Positions 43,951-53,000 of a DNA stretch of 64,000 bases are shown piece by piece. The stretch is taken from assembly GCA_937129145.1 (NCBI GenBank), contig CAKZMU010000009.1, positions 16,551 to 80,550 of the forward strand, read 5' to 3'. The notes beneath the pieces were generated by a model, which was not told where the DNA came from, ran no database searches, and saw nothing but the letters and a program-made list of their open reading frames with translations. Origin of the DNA: an uncultured Lacinutrix sp. (lineage in GTDB: Bacteria; Bacteroidota; Bacteroidia; Flavobacteriales; Flavobacteriaceae). The position numbers and the translations under genes are program-made. Numbering within the stretch: the stretch's first letter is position 1; each line of letters begins with the position of its first letter.

Positions 43951-45849
43951 ATGAGCGACGCTTTAAAACACGAATGTGGAATTGCCCATATTAGACTTTT
44001 AAAACCTTTAGAATACTACAAAGAAAAATATGGCACTGCCTTTTATGGCGTAAATAAAATGTATCTCCTCATGGAAAAACAGCACAACCGTGGACAAGAT
44101 GGTGCTGGTTTTGCAAGTATAAAGTTAGACACCAAACCAGGTGAAAGATACATAAGCAGAGTGCGCTCAATACAACAACAACCCATTCAAGACATATTTG
44201 CTCAAATTAACGAGCGTATTAATAAAGAAATTACTGAGCACCCAGAATATGCAAATGATGTTGCTTTACAAAAACAGCACATTCCATACATTGGAGAAGT
44301 GCTTCTAGGCCATGTTAGGTATGGAACTTTTGGTAAAAACAGCGTAGAAAGCGTACATCCTTTTTTAAGGCAAAATAACTGGATGCATAGAAACCTAATT
44401 ATGGCAGGAAACTTTAACATGACCAATGTTAAAGAGCTTTTCGGCAATCTTGTGGACTTAGGGCAGCACCCAAAAGAATATACCGATACTATTACCATCA
44501 TGGAAAAAGTGGGTCACTTTTTGGATGATGCTGTTAGCAAAATTTATAAAAAACTAAAAAAAGAAGGCTATAGTAAAAGTGAGTGCTCACCATTAATTGC
44601 AGAGCGTTTAAACATTGCCAAAATTTTAAGGAGAGCTGCCAAAAACTGGGATGGTGGTTATGCCATGGCTGGTTTAATAGGTCATGGAGATTCATTTGTG
44701 TTACGTGATCCTGCAGGAATTCGTCCAGCATATTATTATAAAGATGATGAAGTTGTGGTAGTCGCTTCAGAGCGTCCAGTAATTCAAACGGTTTTTAATG
44801 TAAATTTTGATGATGTAAAAGAATTGGACCCAGGTCATGCTATTATCACTAAAAAATCTGGTGAAGTTGCAATCAAACAAATTTTAGAGCCATTAGAACG
44901 CAAAGCATGTTCGTTTGAACGCATATATTTTTCGAGAGGAAGTGATTCCGAAATTTATCAAGAGCGAAAATTACTCGGGAAGCTTATTATGCCAAAAGTT
45001 TTGGAGTCTATTGATAATGACATAAAAAATTCGGTATTTTCATATATACCTAATACCGCCGAAACTTCCTTTTTTGGAATGATTGAAACGGTTGAAGATT
45101 TTCTAAACCAACAAAAAACCAAAGCTATATTAAGTGGAGGTGGAAAAATGTCGGCAAAAAAAGTTACAGATATATTATCTGAACGCCCTAGAATAGAAAA
45201 AATCGCTATAAAGGATGTAAAGTTAAGAACGTTTATTACCGAAGACAGCAGTAGAGACGACCTTGTGGCTCATGTTTACGATATTACTTATGGAGTAATT
45301 CAACCAGAAGACAACCTAGTAATTATAGACGACAGTATTGTTAGAGGCACCACGTTAAAGAAGAGTATCTTAAAAATGATGGATAGGCTGCATCCAAAAA
45401 AGATAGTGGTAGTGTCGTCGGCACCACAAATACGTTATCCAGATTGTTACGGTATTGATATGGCAAATCTTGAAAGCCTAGTTGCTTTTAGGGCTGCTTT
45501 AGAGCTTTTAAAAGACACAAACAGCTATGATACTGTAGAAAAGGTGTACAATAAGTGTAAAGCGCAAGTAGATTTGGACGATAAGGAGGTAGAAAATTTT
45601 GTAAAAGACATATATGCACCTTTTACAGATGAACAAATTTCAGATAAAATATCAGAGCTTTTAAGTGATGAGTCAATAAATGCTGATGTAAAAATAATCT
45701 TTCAGACAGTAGATAATTTACATAAAGCGTGTCCTAATAACCTTGGAGATTGGTATTTTACTGGTAATTACCCAACTGTTGGAGGTAACAGAGTGGTTAA
45801 CAGGGCGTTTATCAATTTTTATGAAGGAAATAAAGAGCGTGCATATTAG
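43951..45849 (+). CDS. Long PurF-type amidophosphoribosyltransferase paralogue
   Basis: 632 residues, longer than the ~470-500 of typical PurF. The class II glutaminase half has the nucleophile candidate Cys9 (MSDALKHECGIA), which would need removal of an 8-residue propeptide, plus HNRGQDGAGF, GHVRYGTFG and GNFNMT. The phosphoribosyltransferase PRPP loop VIIDDSIVRGTT is at ~455-467. The reaction would be PRPP plus glutamine to 5-phosphoribosylamine. Extra length lies in the middle of the glutaminase domain and as a C-terminal ~80-residue extension. This may be a second PurF with a different role. Confidence 0.85.
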   Translation: MSDALKHECGIAHIRLLKPLEYYKEKYGTAFYGVNKMYLLMEKQHNRGQDGAGFASIKLDTKPGERYISRVRSIQQQPIQDIFAQINERINKEITEHPEYANDVALQKQHIPYIGEVLLGHVRYGTFGKNSVESVHPFLRQNNWMHRNLIMAGNFNMTNVKELFGNLVDLGQHPKEYTDTITIMEKVGHFLDDAVSKIYKKLKKEGYSKSECSPLIAERLNIAKILRRAAKNWDGGYAMAGLIGHGDSFVLRDPAGIRPAYYYKDDEVVVVASERPVIQTVFNVNFDDVKELDPGHAIITKKSGEVAIKQILEPLERKACSFERIYFSRGSDSEIYQERKLLGKLIMPKVLESIDNDIKNSVFSYIPNTAETSFFGMIETVEDFLNQQKTKAILSGGGKMSAKKVTDILSERPRIEKIAIKDVKLRTFITEDSSRDDLVAHVYDITYGVIQPEDNLVIIDDSIVRGTTLKKSILKMMDRLHPKKIVVVSSAPQIRYPDCYGIDMANLESLVAFRAALELLKDTNSYDTVEKVYNKCKAQVDLDDKEVENFVKDIYAPFTDEQISDKISELLSDESINADVKIIFQTVDNLHKACPNNLGDWYFTGNYPTVGGNRVVNRAFINFYEGNKERAY

Positions 45850-45962
45850 CGAAAAAATGTGTTTTTAATCTTTTTATCTATAAAATTAGGTCTTTAAACT
45901 AAAAAACGTGCATTTCATCTAATATTTATAGCCTTTCACCAAATTACATATACTTTAGTGTC

Positions 45963-46035
45963 ACCATAACATAAGTAGGTTAAGTTCATGGTAGATTTGG
46001 GGCAAAAAAAGGTGAACTCTCGTTCACCTTTTTTT
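45963..46035 (+). ncRNA. Candidate small RNA, copy 1, with terminal hairpin
   Basis: The element begins ACCATAACATAAGTAGG, continues GGTAGATTTGGGGC, then an A run and a perfect GGTGAAC-tctc-GTTCACC stem with seven T residues (46029-46035). This is a classic intrinsic terminator, so the element looks like an independent short transcript. TACTTTAG at 45951-45958 differs from the -7 consensus by one base. The near-identical second copy is strong evidence of a constrained unit. It could be a known flavobacterial RNA such as Flavo-1, which I cannot test by eye. Confidence 0.55.
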
Positions 46036-46214
46036 ATGCACATAAGTTAAATACTAACTTCCTGAAAATAAAAATTTTACCTCTCTTTTTTATGGTATAT
46101 TTCGCCCAATCTCTTGATATACGTTACTTTCTGTCAATCTCATTTTAGCCTAATTTATAAGTATTTTGTCTAAAAAATTCAATTATTAGAAATAAACACC
46201 CTTATATTTACACC

Positions 46215-46286
46215 ACCATAACATAAGTAGGTTAAGTTTATGGTAGATTTGGGGCAAAAAAGGTGGACATCTCGTTCACCTTTTTT
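46215..46286 (+). ncRNA. Candidate small RNA, copy 2, with terminal hairpin
   Basis: Same order as copy 1: ACCATAACATAAGTAGG, GGTAGATTTGGGGC, A run, and stem GGTGGAC-atctc-GTTCACC with six T residues. One base in the stem changes A to G, turning an A-U pair into G-U, so pairing is kept. TATATTTA at 46203-46210 resembles a -7 box. Both copies are on the same strand. Confidence 0.55.
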
Positions 46287-46336
46287 ATTTTTATATTAGT
46301 CTGGTTTTAAAAAAATAAATGGATGGTAGCTTTTTA

Positions 46337-48685
46337 TTATTCCAAAATCTCAATACGTCGCTTGGCTTCATTACCAAATTCATCTACAACTGTAATCAAG
46401 TGTTTTCCAGGTTTTGGTAAAATAGCCATATCATGAATGGCTTTTGTGCTTCCAATAAAGGTATCATCCAAATACCAAAAAATAGTCGTTTCTGGTTTTG
46501 AGTGCGCTATTTTTAAAATAAGCTCGTTGGTGTTTCCATCAAAATCTTTTGGTAAAAAGAATTTACCAGATTGCTTAGGATAAATAAATTGCATTGTGAC
46601 ACTTCCTTCAGCTATGCAATCACTTCGGTAAGGAGGTAAGGGTTTGTAAAACGGATTTTTAGACTTATAATAATATTCCATTAAAGGAGGTAAAACAAAC
46701 CATGAGGTGTTTTTAATATTTGCTAATGATTCACAAGAAGAGTTTACTTGATATTGCTCCGAAGCATCCAAATGCACTAAAATATGATAAGGACATGGTT
46801 TGGTTTTTAATCCACTAAGTTGAATAAACTTAGTTTCGGTTTCATCACAATTTGGCGAAGCTCTGTAACCACTTTTTGAGCAAATAGCTACTTCTTGCAT
46901 TTCATCAAAAGGTTTATTGAACCACTCGCTGTTAGGCAACACATCAAACACATCAAATAAAATGGGTGCTGCAGTTTGCACGCCAACCAATCCTGGTCTG
47001 CCCTCGCCATCGGCATTGCCAACCCAAACGCCAACAACGTAATCTTTAGTTACTCCAATTGCCCAAGCATCACGAAACCCAAAACTAGTTCCTGTTTTCC
47101 AAGCAATTTGCTTTGATGAATCAAAAAACTGCCAGTTTTCGTCACCTTCAGGTCTGTTAACTTCCTTCATGCTTTCAAACGTGAGATAAATGGAAGCTGC
47201 ATCAAACACCGTTTTTTCATTTGAAAGATTTCCGAAGTCAATATCAGCATCAGCAAAAACCGTAGGTTCTAAAAATTCATTGGTGTAATACTGACTGGAA
47301 TTATCATTAAAATGATTCAACGTTCCAGCCATGGCAGCGTAACTTTTACACAAATCCCAAAGGTTGCTTTCGGCGCCACCAAGAATCAAGGATAAGCCAT
47401 AATGATTCGCATTATAGGTTATGTCTTTTAGCTCTAATTGTTTGAGATAATGATAGAATCTGTCCAAACCAAATTGTTGCAATAATCTTACAGAAGGCAC
47501 ATTAAGTGAGCGCGCCAAAGCACGTTTTGCTGTGACTGCACCATCGAAATCCTTGTGGTAGTTTTGTGGATTATAACTACCAAATTGCGTTGGTACATCT
47601 GGCACTAAGGTGTTTGGTAGCAAATCGCCAGCATCCAACATAGCAGCATATAAAAAAGGTTTTAAAATGCTTCCTGTACTACGAGGTTTGTTAATAACAT
47701 TTACAGCGTTTTGGTGTTGCTTATCAGTTGGCGCATTGCCAACATACGACACCACTTTTCGAGTATTTACATCCAACACTAACACAGCAATATTATGAAT
47801 TTCGTTTTGGCGCAATTGATTGTAATGGTTTTTTACAATGGCATTAGTTTGTTCTTGAACTTGTTTTTTTATGGTAGTTTGTATGCGCTTCCCATAATTA
47901 GTTTTGGCAATGTTCTGTAATAAATGAGGTGCAATTTGAGGTAAAGGATAAGGTTTTTGAGGTAGTTCTTCAAGAATGGATAAATCATAGGTCAGCGAAT
48001 CAATGACCTCATTTTCCAGTAATTTTTTGAGTAATGCGTTTCGTTTTTTAAGTAAACGTTCTTGGTTTTTACCAGGATAAATTAAACTTGGCGCATTTGG
48101 TAATACAGCCAATGTGGCACTTTCTGCCCAAGATAAATCGTTAGCATTTCTATTAAAATAACGCCATGATGCAGCATCCAACCCAACAACGTTTCCACCA
48201 AAAGGAGCATTGCTTGTATAGTAAGCTAGTATGTTCTCTTTTGAATAGCGTAATTCCAACCGTGTAGCTAAAATAATTTCCTTAAGCTTTTCAAAATAGG
48301 TTCTTGATGTCCCTTTTCGAGATAAGCGAATGGTTTGTTGTGTGAGTGTACTTCCGCCGCGTTTTACTTCACCAGAACTTATATTATCTCGTAAAGCTTT
48401 ATAAATAGACACAGGATTAAACCCAGGATGTTTATAGAAATATTCATCTTCAAATAGAATTAAACATTCCTTGAATTTATTTGGGATGCTATCGTTATGA
48501 GGAAATCGCCATTGGCCATCTTTTGCTATAAAAGCACCTAATAATTCACCATCACGACTTTCAATAACTGTAGCTGTTGGGTCTTTAAATAGTTGTTTTG
48601 GCAAACAGAAATAATAAGCTATCAGTAGTATAAATACCACTACTGATTTTATTTTGTTTCTTTTTATATAGCTTATTATTTTCAA
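46337..48685 (-). CDS. pbpC: Penicillin-binding protein 1C
   Basis: Bifunctional peptidoglycan glycosyltransferase/transpeptidase, 782 residues. An N-terminal anchor helix (~12-25) is followed by the GT51 domain (~45-220; LFEDEYFYKHPGFNP, KRGGSTLTQQTIRL). The transpeptidase has serine ~338 in TGSILKPF, SLN in ARSLNVPSV, and KTG near 530. A C-terminal BiPBP_C domain (~690-780) is typical of PBP1C. Its usual partner, an alpha-2-macroglobulin lipoprotein, lies upstream at 50100 on the same strand, separated by two genes and two repeats. Confidence 0.95.
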   Translation of the reverse strand: MKIISYIKRNKIKSVVVFILLIAYYFCLPKQLFKDPTATVIESRDGELLGAFIAKDGQWRFPHNDSIPNKFKECLILFEDEYFYKHPGFNPVSIYKALRDNISSGEVKRGGSTLTQQTIRLSRKGTSRTYFEKLKEIILATRLELRYSKENILAYYTSNAPFGGNVVGLDAASWRYFNRNANDLSWAESATLAVLPNAPSLIYPGKNQERLLKKRNALLKKLLENEVIDSLTYDLSILEELPQKPYPLPQIAPHLLQNIAKTNYGKRIQTTIKKQVQEQTNAIVKNHYNQLRQNEIHNIAVLVLDVNTRKVVSYVGNAPTDKQHQNAVNVINKPRSTGSILKPFLYAAMLDAGDLLPNTLVPDVPTQFGSYNPQNYHKDFDGAVTAKRALARSLNVPSVRLLQQFGLDRFYHYLKQLELKDITYNANHYGLSLILGGAESNLWDLCKSYAAMAGTLNHFNDNSSQYYTNEFLEPTVFADADIDFGNLSNEKTVFDAASIYLTFESMKEVNRPEGDENWQFFDSSKQIAWKTGTSFGFRDAWAIGVTKDYVVGVWVGNADGEGRPGLVGVQTAAPILFDVFDVLPNSEWFNKPFDEMQEVAICSKSGYRASPNCDETETKFIQLSGLKTKPCPYHILVHLDASEQYQVNSSCESLANIKNTSWFVLPPLMEYYYKSKNPFYKPLPPYRSDCIAEGSVTMQFIYPKQSGKFFLPKDFDGNTNELILKIAHSKPETTIFWYLDDTFIGSTKAIHDMAILPKPGKHLITVVDEFGNEAKRRIEILE

Positions 48686-48700
48686 ATTTCATTGTGAAGT

Positions 48701-48809
48701 GTCATTGCGAGGAGATACGACGTGGCAATCTCTAAATAGTATAATGCTCTTTAAAAAATGTAAAGATTAATTACAAAGATTACTTCAGTCATACTTCCTT
48801 CGTAATGAC
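48701..48809. repeat. Long imperfect inverted repeat (GTCATTGCGAGGAG type)
   Basis: The left arm GTCATTGCGAGGAG (48701-48714) pairs imperfectly with a right arm ending CGTAATGAC (48809); internal arms GGCAATCTCT and AAGATTACT extend it. This 109-base palindrome resembles the dispersed GTCATTGCGAGG..GCAATCT repeats of Bacteroidota. It fills the gap between pbpC and the monooxygenase-like gene; no ORF. Confidence 0.65.
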
Positions 48810-48811
48810 GG

Positions 48812-49120
48812 TTAAATTTCAAATTCATATTCACGCTCCACTTTACAGATTCTAGTATTGTACCAACTATACCATTGCTCACGTCCTTTTTGTTGTGCTA
48901 CTAGATGCTCGGAGTGTTGTTTCCAGATTTTAATAGCATCTAAACTTTCCCAATAACTAACAGTAATACCTACATCTTCACGAGCACTGTCAATGCCTAA
49001 AAACCCAGATTGTGTTTTGGCTAAATCTTCCATTTTTTGAGCCATCTCACTATAACCTTCTGTGTTTTCAGTTAGGGTGGATGTAAATATTACTGCGTAG
49101 TATGGTTTAAAGTTTTGCAT
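48812..49120 (-). CDS. Antibiotic-biosynthesis-monooxygenase (ABM) domain protein
   Basis: 102 residues from the ATG at 49120, which overlaps the upstream gene's stop by 14 bases; a start at 49159 would overlap it by 53. YYAVIFTSTLTENTEGYSEMA, then TQSGFLGIDSAREDVGITVSYWESLDAIKIWKQHSEH, matches the dimeric ferredoxin-like ABM fold (IsdG/YgiN type). W and H residues in the WESLDAIKIWKQHSEH part fit the family; substrate unknown. Confidence 0.83.
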   Translation of the reverse strand: MQNFKPYYAVIFTSTLTENTEGYSEMAQKMEDLAKTQSGFLGIDSAREDVGITVSYWESLDAIKIWKQHSEHLVAQQKGREQWYSWYNTRICKVEREYEFEI

Positions 49121-50006
49121 AAGACTCTTTTTTTGTTTGACTATTAAGTGGTACTTCAAAGATAATTATCTTCTCTGTTTTATAACCATCAATATCTGTC
49201 ATTAAAATGCGTAAATACATTTTGCTCATTACAACTTTTGTAGGATAGTCATTTAAAGCAGTAACATCTTTAATCGCATCGCTCCACGTTTCGCCACAAG
49301 CATCGTTTACAACAGTTTTTAATTCATCAATATTCACATCGATAAATCTACTAGCTTCTTTTTCTGAAACTGGCAGAGCTTCAAACTTCTTATTGCTTGA
49401 AATGGTTTTTAAAGGCTTCCAACTAGAGTAGTAATGTTGCCAATTAATGATATCACAATGTGATTTATCATCTGATATAGCAATACTGTTTTCATGCTTT
49501 TGAAACACTTGAATGCTTCTAAATTCCTGATGATGTTTTACCCTAACCGTTTTGCCTTCTAAGGTTTCATCATCATTTAGTTTATAAAACATCACGCCAT
49601 TAAAGTCTGGGTTTATATCATCTTTTCTAGGCTCTTTTTCTGAAACTCCTTCAATAGTTACAGTAAATTCATCATAAGCTGATTTAAAACGTTTTTCTAG
49701 TTTTTCTTCGGTTAAATAACCGTTGAATACATAGCCTTCTTCAAAGAATTCATAGGCATCAATACCTCTTACCTTTACCCATTGTCCAGAGAGTTTTTTG
49801 CCTCCATCAACCACATCGAGCTTTAAATTGGTGTGTTCGGTAATTTCAATGGCTGTTCCATAATCCAGCATGCTAACTTTAATGGCACCTTGTCCTGGTT
49901 TTTCTCTTACGATTAATCCGTTTTCGGCATTAACGTATTGAATGTCTTGTGCTTCTGCGTAGCCAAATGCTACAATTACTAATATTATACTTATTAAATT
50001 TTTCAT
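49107..50006 (-). CDS. Secreted bacterial SH3-domain protein
   Basis: 299 residues with a signal peptide ending near YAEAQ. Residues ~20-95 form a bacterial SH3 domain (YVNAENGLIVREKPGQGAIK, GQWVKVRG), a fold that often binds cell wall. The C-terminal two thirds have no recognised domain. It lies between repeats that separate alpha-2-macroglobulin from pbpC. A cell-envelope role is likely from context. Confidence 0.78.
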   Translation of the reverse strand: MKNLISIILVIVAFGYAEAQDIQYVNAENGLIVREKPGQGAIKVSMLDYGTAIEITEHTNLKLDVVDGGKKLSGQWVKVRGIDAYEFFEEGYVFNGYLTEEKLEKRFKSAYDEFTVTIEGVSEKEPRKDDINPDFNGVMFYKLNDDETLEGKTVRVKHHQEFRSIQVFQKHENSIAISDDKSHCDIINWQHYYSSWKPLKTISSNKKFEALPVSEKEASRFIDVNIDELKTVVNDACGETWSDAIKDVTALNDYPTKVVMSKMYLRILMTDIDGYKTEKIIIFEVPLNSQTKKESYAKL

Positions 50007-50032
50007 TTTGTTTTAATTTTAAGGTGTTAAAT

Positions 50033-50090
50033 GTCACTCCGAAAAAGTTTCAGAAAATTTTTTGGCTCTCAGAACCAATTTCAGAATGAC
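50033..50090. repeat. Inverted repeat (GTCACTCCGAAA / TTTCAGAATGAC)
   Basis: Arms of 12 bases match at about 10 positions when one is reverse-complemented. The 58-base unit lies in the gap between the alpha-2-macroglobulin stop and the SH3 gene start. It resembles GTCATTCTGA-type palindromes of flavobacteria. Confidence 0.55.
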
Positions 50091-50099
50091 CGATTTTGT

Positions 50100-53000
50100 T
50101 TATTTAATTACTTCAATCCATTGACCTTTCGTCCTCACGAAATAGTCATTATCATACATCGCTTCGGCTTGTGTTCCTGGTAAATAGTAGGTTCCTAAAT
50201 ACGAAGCGTTTAACAGCACATTAAAGGTTTTTGTGCTTCCGTCTTTCGAGCTTTTATTCAGATTGAAATAGAAATTTACGCGGTCATCCCTAATATCTGT
50301 ATAATCAGCTTGATTTGTGGCAGCCTCTCCAAATGCAGTAAAACGCGTATTTACTATTTCCCATCCGGAAGGGAAAATTTGGGTGAGTGCCACATCGTTG
50401 ATTGGTTCATTTTTCTGGTTAGTAACTTGTATGCTCGCCACAAAATCTTGACCTTGTTGCAGCTTTTTAGTATCTATGTTATTGCCTTGTGAATCTTTAT
50501 AAGTCACATTGACTTTTAAGCCTCTTTGTTCTGAGATTTCTTGACCTAATGGCAATTTTCCAGAAGTAATCACACGTGCATAAATAGTGTTGTTTTTTGT
50601 ATTGTTTACCACAATTTGATTTTTCCCATCACTAATATTTAAATCGCGTTGTGAAATGGCATTTTTAGTATCGATGGTTTCTTGACTTCCACTATTAAGT
50701 TTAAATGTTAGATTCAAGGCTTTACCACCATTTTCATTAACCATTTTTGCCATTGCCATTAAACTATAAGCTGTTGACTGAGTGCTCATCCATTGTTTTG
50801 ACGACAAACGTTTTGCAACTAATTCGGCTAATTCACGAGTTTTCGTATCATTTAGAATCACCATGGTTTCTAGAGCCATAGCACGATTTCTATCAACCGA
50901 ACCATACGTATAATAATCATATTGTACACTTTCAAATTCAATATTAGCCTTTGCGGTAATGGCTTTTGCAGCTTCAGGTTGTCCAGCTAAACCGTAAGCA
51001 GCAGCCAATCGCCATTTGGCATCGTTGCTCAATTCTGAAAATTCTTTTAATCGGTTCATGGATGCTAAATCTGGTTGTCCAGCCAATGCCAACGTATAAA
51101 GTCTGTATGCTTGAGCAACATCAGTTCTGTAATATTTATAACTTGGTCTCCATGCTTTAGCAGCTTGTTTTTGGTATTGCACCCAATTACTTTTAAAAGT
51201 AAGAGGCAATACATAGCCTTTTTTCTCAGCTTCAATCATAAAATGTCCAGCATATGATGTTCCCCAATCATTCACATTGTTTTGTCCGCTCCAATAGGAT
51301 AGCCCTCCATTTGGTCGCTGAAAATGAGATAGTCTTTTAATCCCGTTTTTAATATTATCTTCAATGGTTTTCTTCTTTTCAAAGGTTAAATCAAAAATGT
51401 CACTTAGGTATAACTGTGGAAACACACTTGACGTCGTTTGCTCAACGCAACCATGAGGATAACGGATGAGGTACTTTAATCGTCCACTAAAATTCATTGG
51501 AGGCAATGTTGAAAATTCAACGGTTGCGCTATTGGTACCATATTCGCCAAAAGTTTCAACATCTATGGTTTGAGAGGTGTTACCTTCCAGCACAAAATCG
51601 GTTGCTTTAGTACTATATGGATTAGGATTCATCACGTCAATCTCTACTTCGTAAGACGATGTTTCGCCATGTCCAGAGGCAATTACTTCAACAGTATTTA
51701 CACCTTTTGCTTTGCTTACATCGAGTTCAAAATATGCCATTTGCTCATCTGGCTTCGCAAAAGATAGTTGCTGTGTTTTATTACCAACTATTGAAATACC
51801 ATCACTTAATTTTAAACTAATATTGACATTTTTTATGTTGTTTTCCATAGCAAAAACCGTTACAGGAAGCGTCACTTTTTCACCTGGGCTTAGTTTGCGA
51901 GGTAAGGTTGCCAATACCATTAAAGGTTTTTTTACAGGCGTGGTTTTATCAACACTTCCATAAGCGGCTTTTTTAGAATTTCCAGCTACAACCATAGTTC
52001 GAACTGAGCCAATATATTTTGGAATTTTAATGTCATGTGCTTTGGTTTCGCCAGATTTTAATTCAAAGGGCCCTAAAAACTTAACGACTGGTTTAAAGCG
52101 ATTGGCTTTTTTCTTTTTTCCTTCAGAAGCATTTCCATCGCCACCAATTTCAAATACTTGGTCAATGCTTCCTGTGTATGCTCCAATCACATCATCAAAA
52201 ATATCCCAAGTTTTTACACCAAGAGCTTCACGAGCGTAAAACTCATCCCAAGCATTTGGTGTGTTGAAACGTGTTAAATCCAATAAGCCTTCATCAACTA
52301 AGGCAACAGTATAGGTCATCGCTTTGTTGTTTTTTTCGCTCACTTTCATAGTCATATTTTGTTCTGGACGCAACACATTAGGCATTGAAATTTGAGGTTC
52401 GAGTATCGTGGTTTTATCTTCGACCATAATCGGAATCACACCATATAAACGTACAGGTAAGTCATTTTCAGTAACAGCATGAGGTTGCAATAACGAAATA
52501 TTGATATACACATTTGGCGTCATTTCTTTGGTAATAGGAATGCTCGCCGTTGTTTCTCCTTTTTGCGTTTTTACCCAAGTTGTGGATAAGACTTCTGTAC
52601 CATTTTCAATACTGATTAATGCTCGACCTTCGGTGCCTGAAGGGAAGGTTACTTTAGCTTCTTCTCCAATAATATAGGTTTCTTTATCCGCAGCAAATAC
52701 CAACATTTTTGCTGCTTCTTTGTTATTTCCTGAATTGCGTTGCCACCAATTTCTGTAGAAATAGGCTATGCGTCCTGTAGCATGACCACTTTCTTTATCA
52801 TACACACGAATAAGGTAGCGACCACTTTCATCATCAGGTACGTTTATGTTGAAACTAGCCTCGCCTTTAGCATTTGTGTTTACTGTACTGCTTGTAAAAG
52901 GCGTGCGATAGGTGGATGATTGATACGATGCCAAATCATCATAAGACGAGTTCCACCACCAACGCCATTCTATTTTATATACTTTTACTTCTAAATTGTT

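Larger units (their letters stand above)
45850..46336. other. 487-base gene-free region carrying a duplicated element
   Basis: No ORF longer than about 20 codons has support. The region contains two copies of a ~72-base element (45963 and 46215), 252 bases apart, each ending in a terminator-like hairpin. The remaining DNA is AT-rich with no features I can support. Confidence 0.7.
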
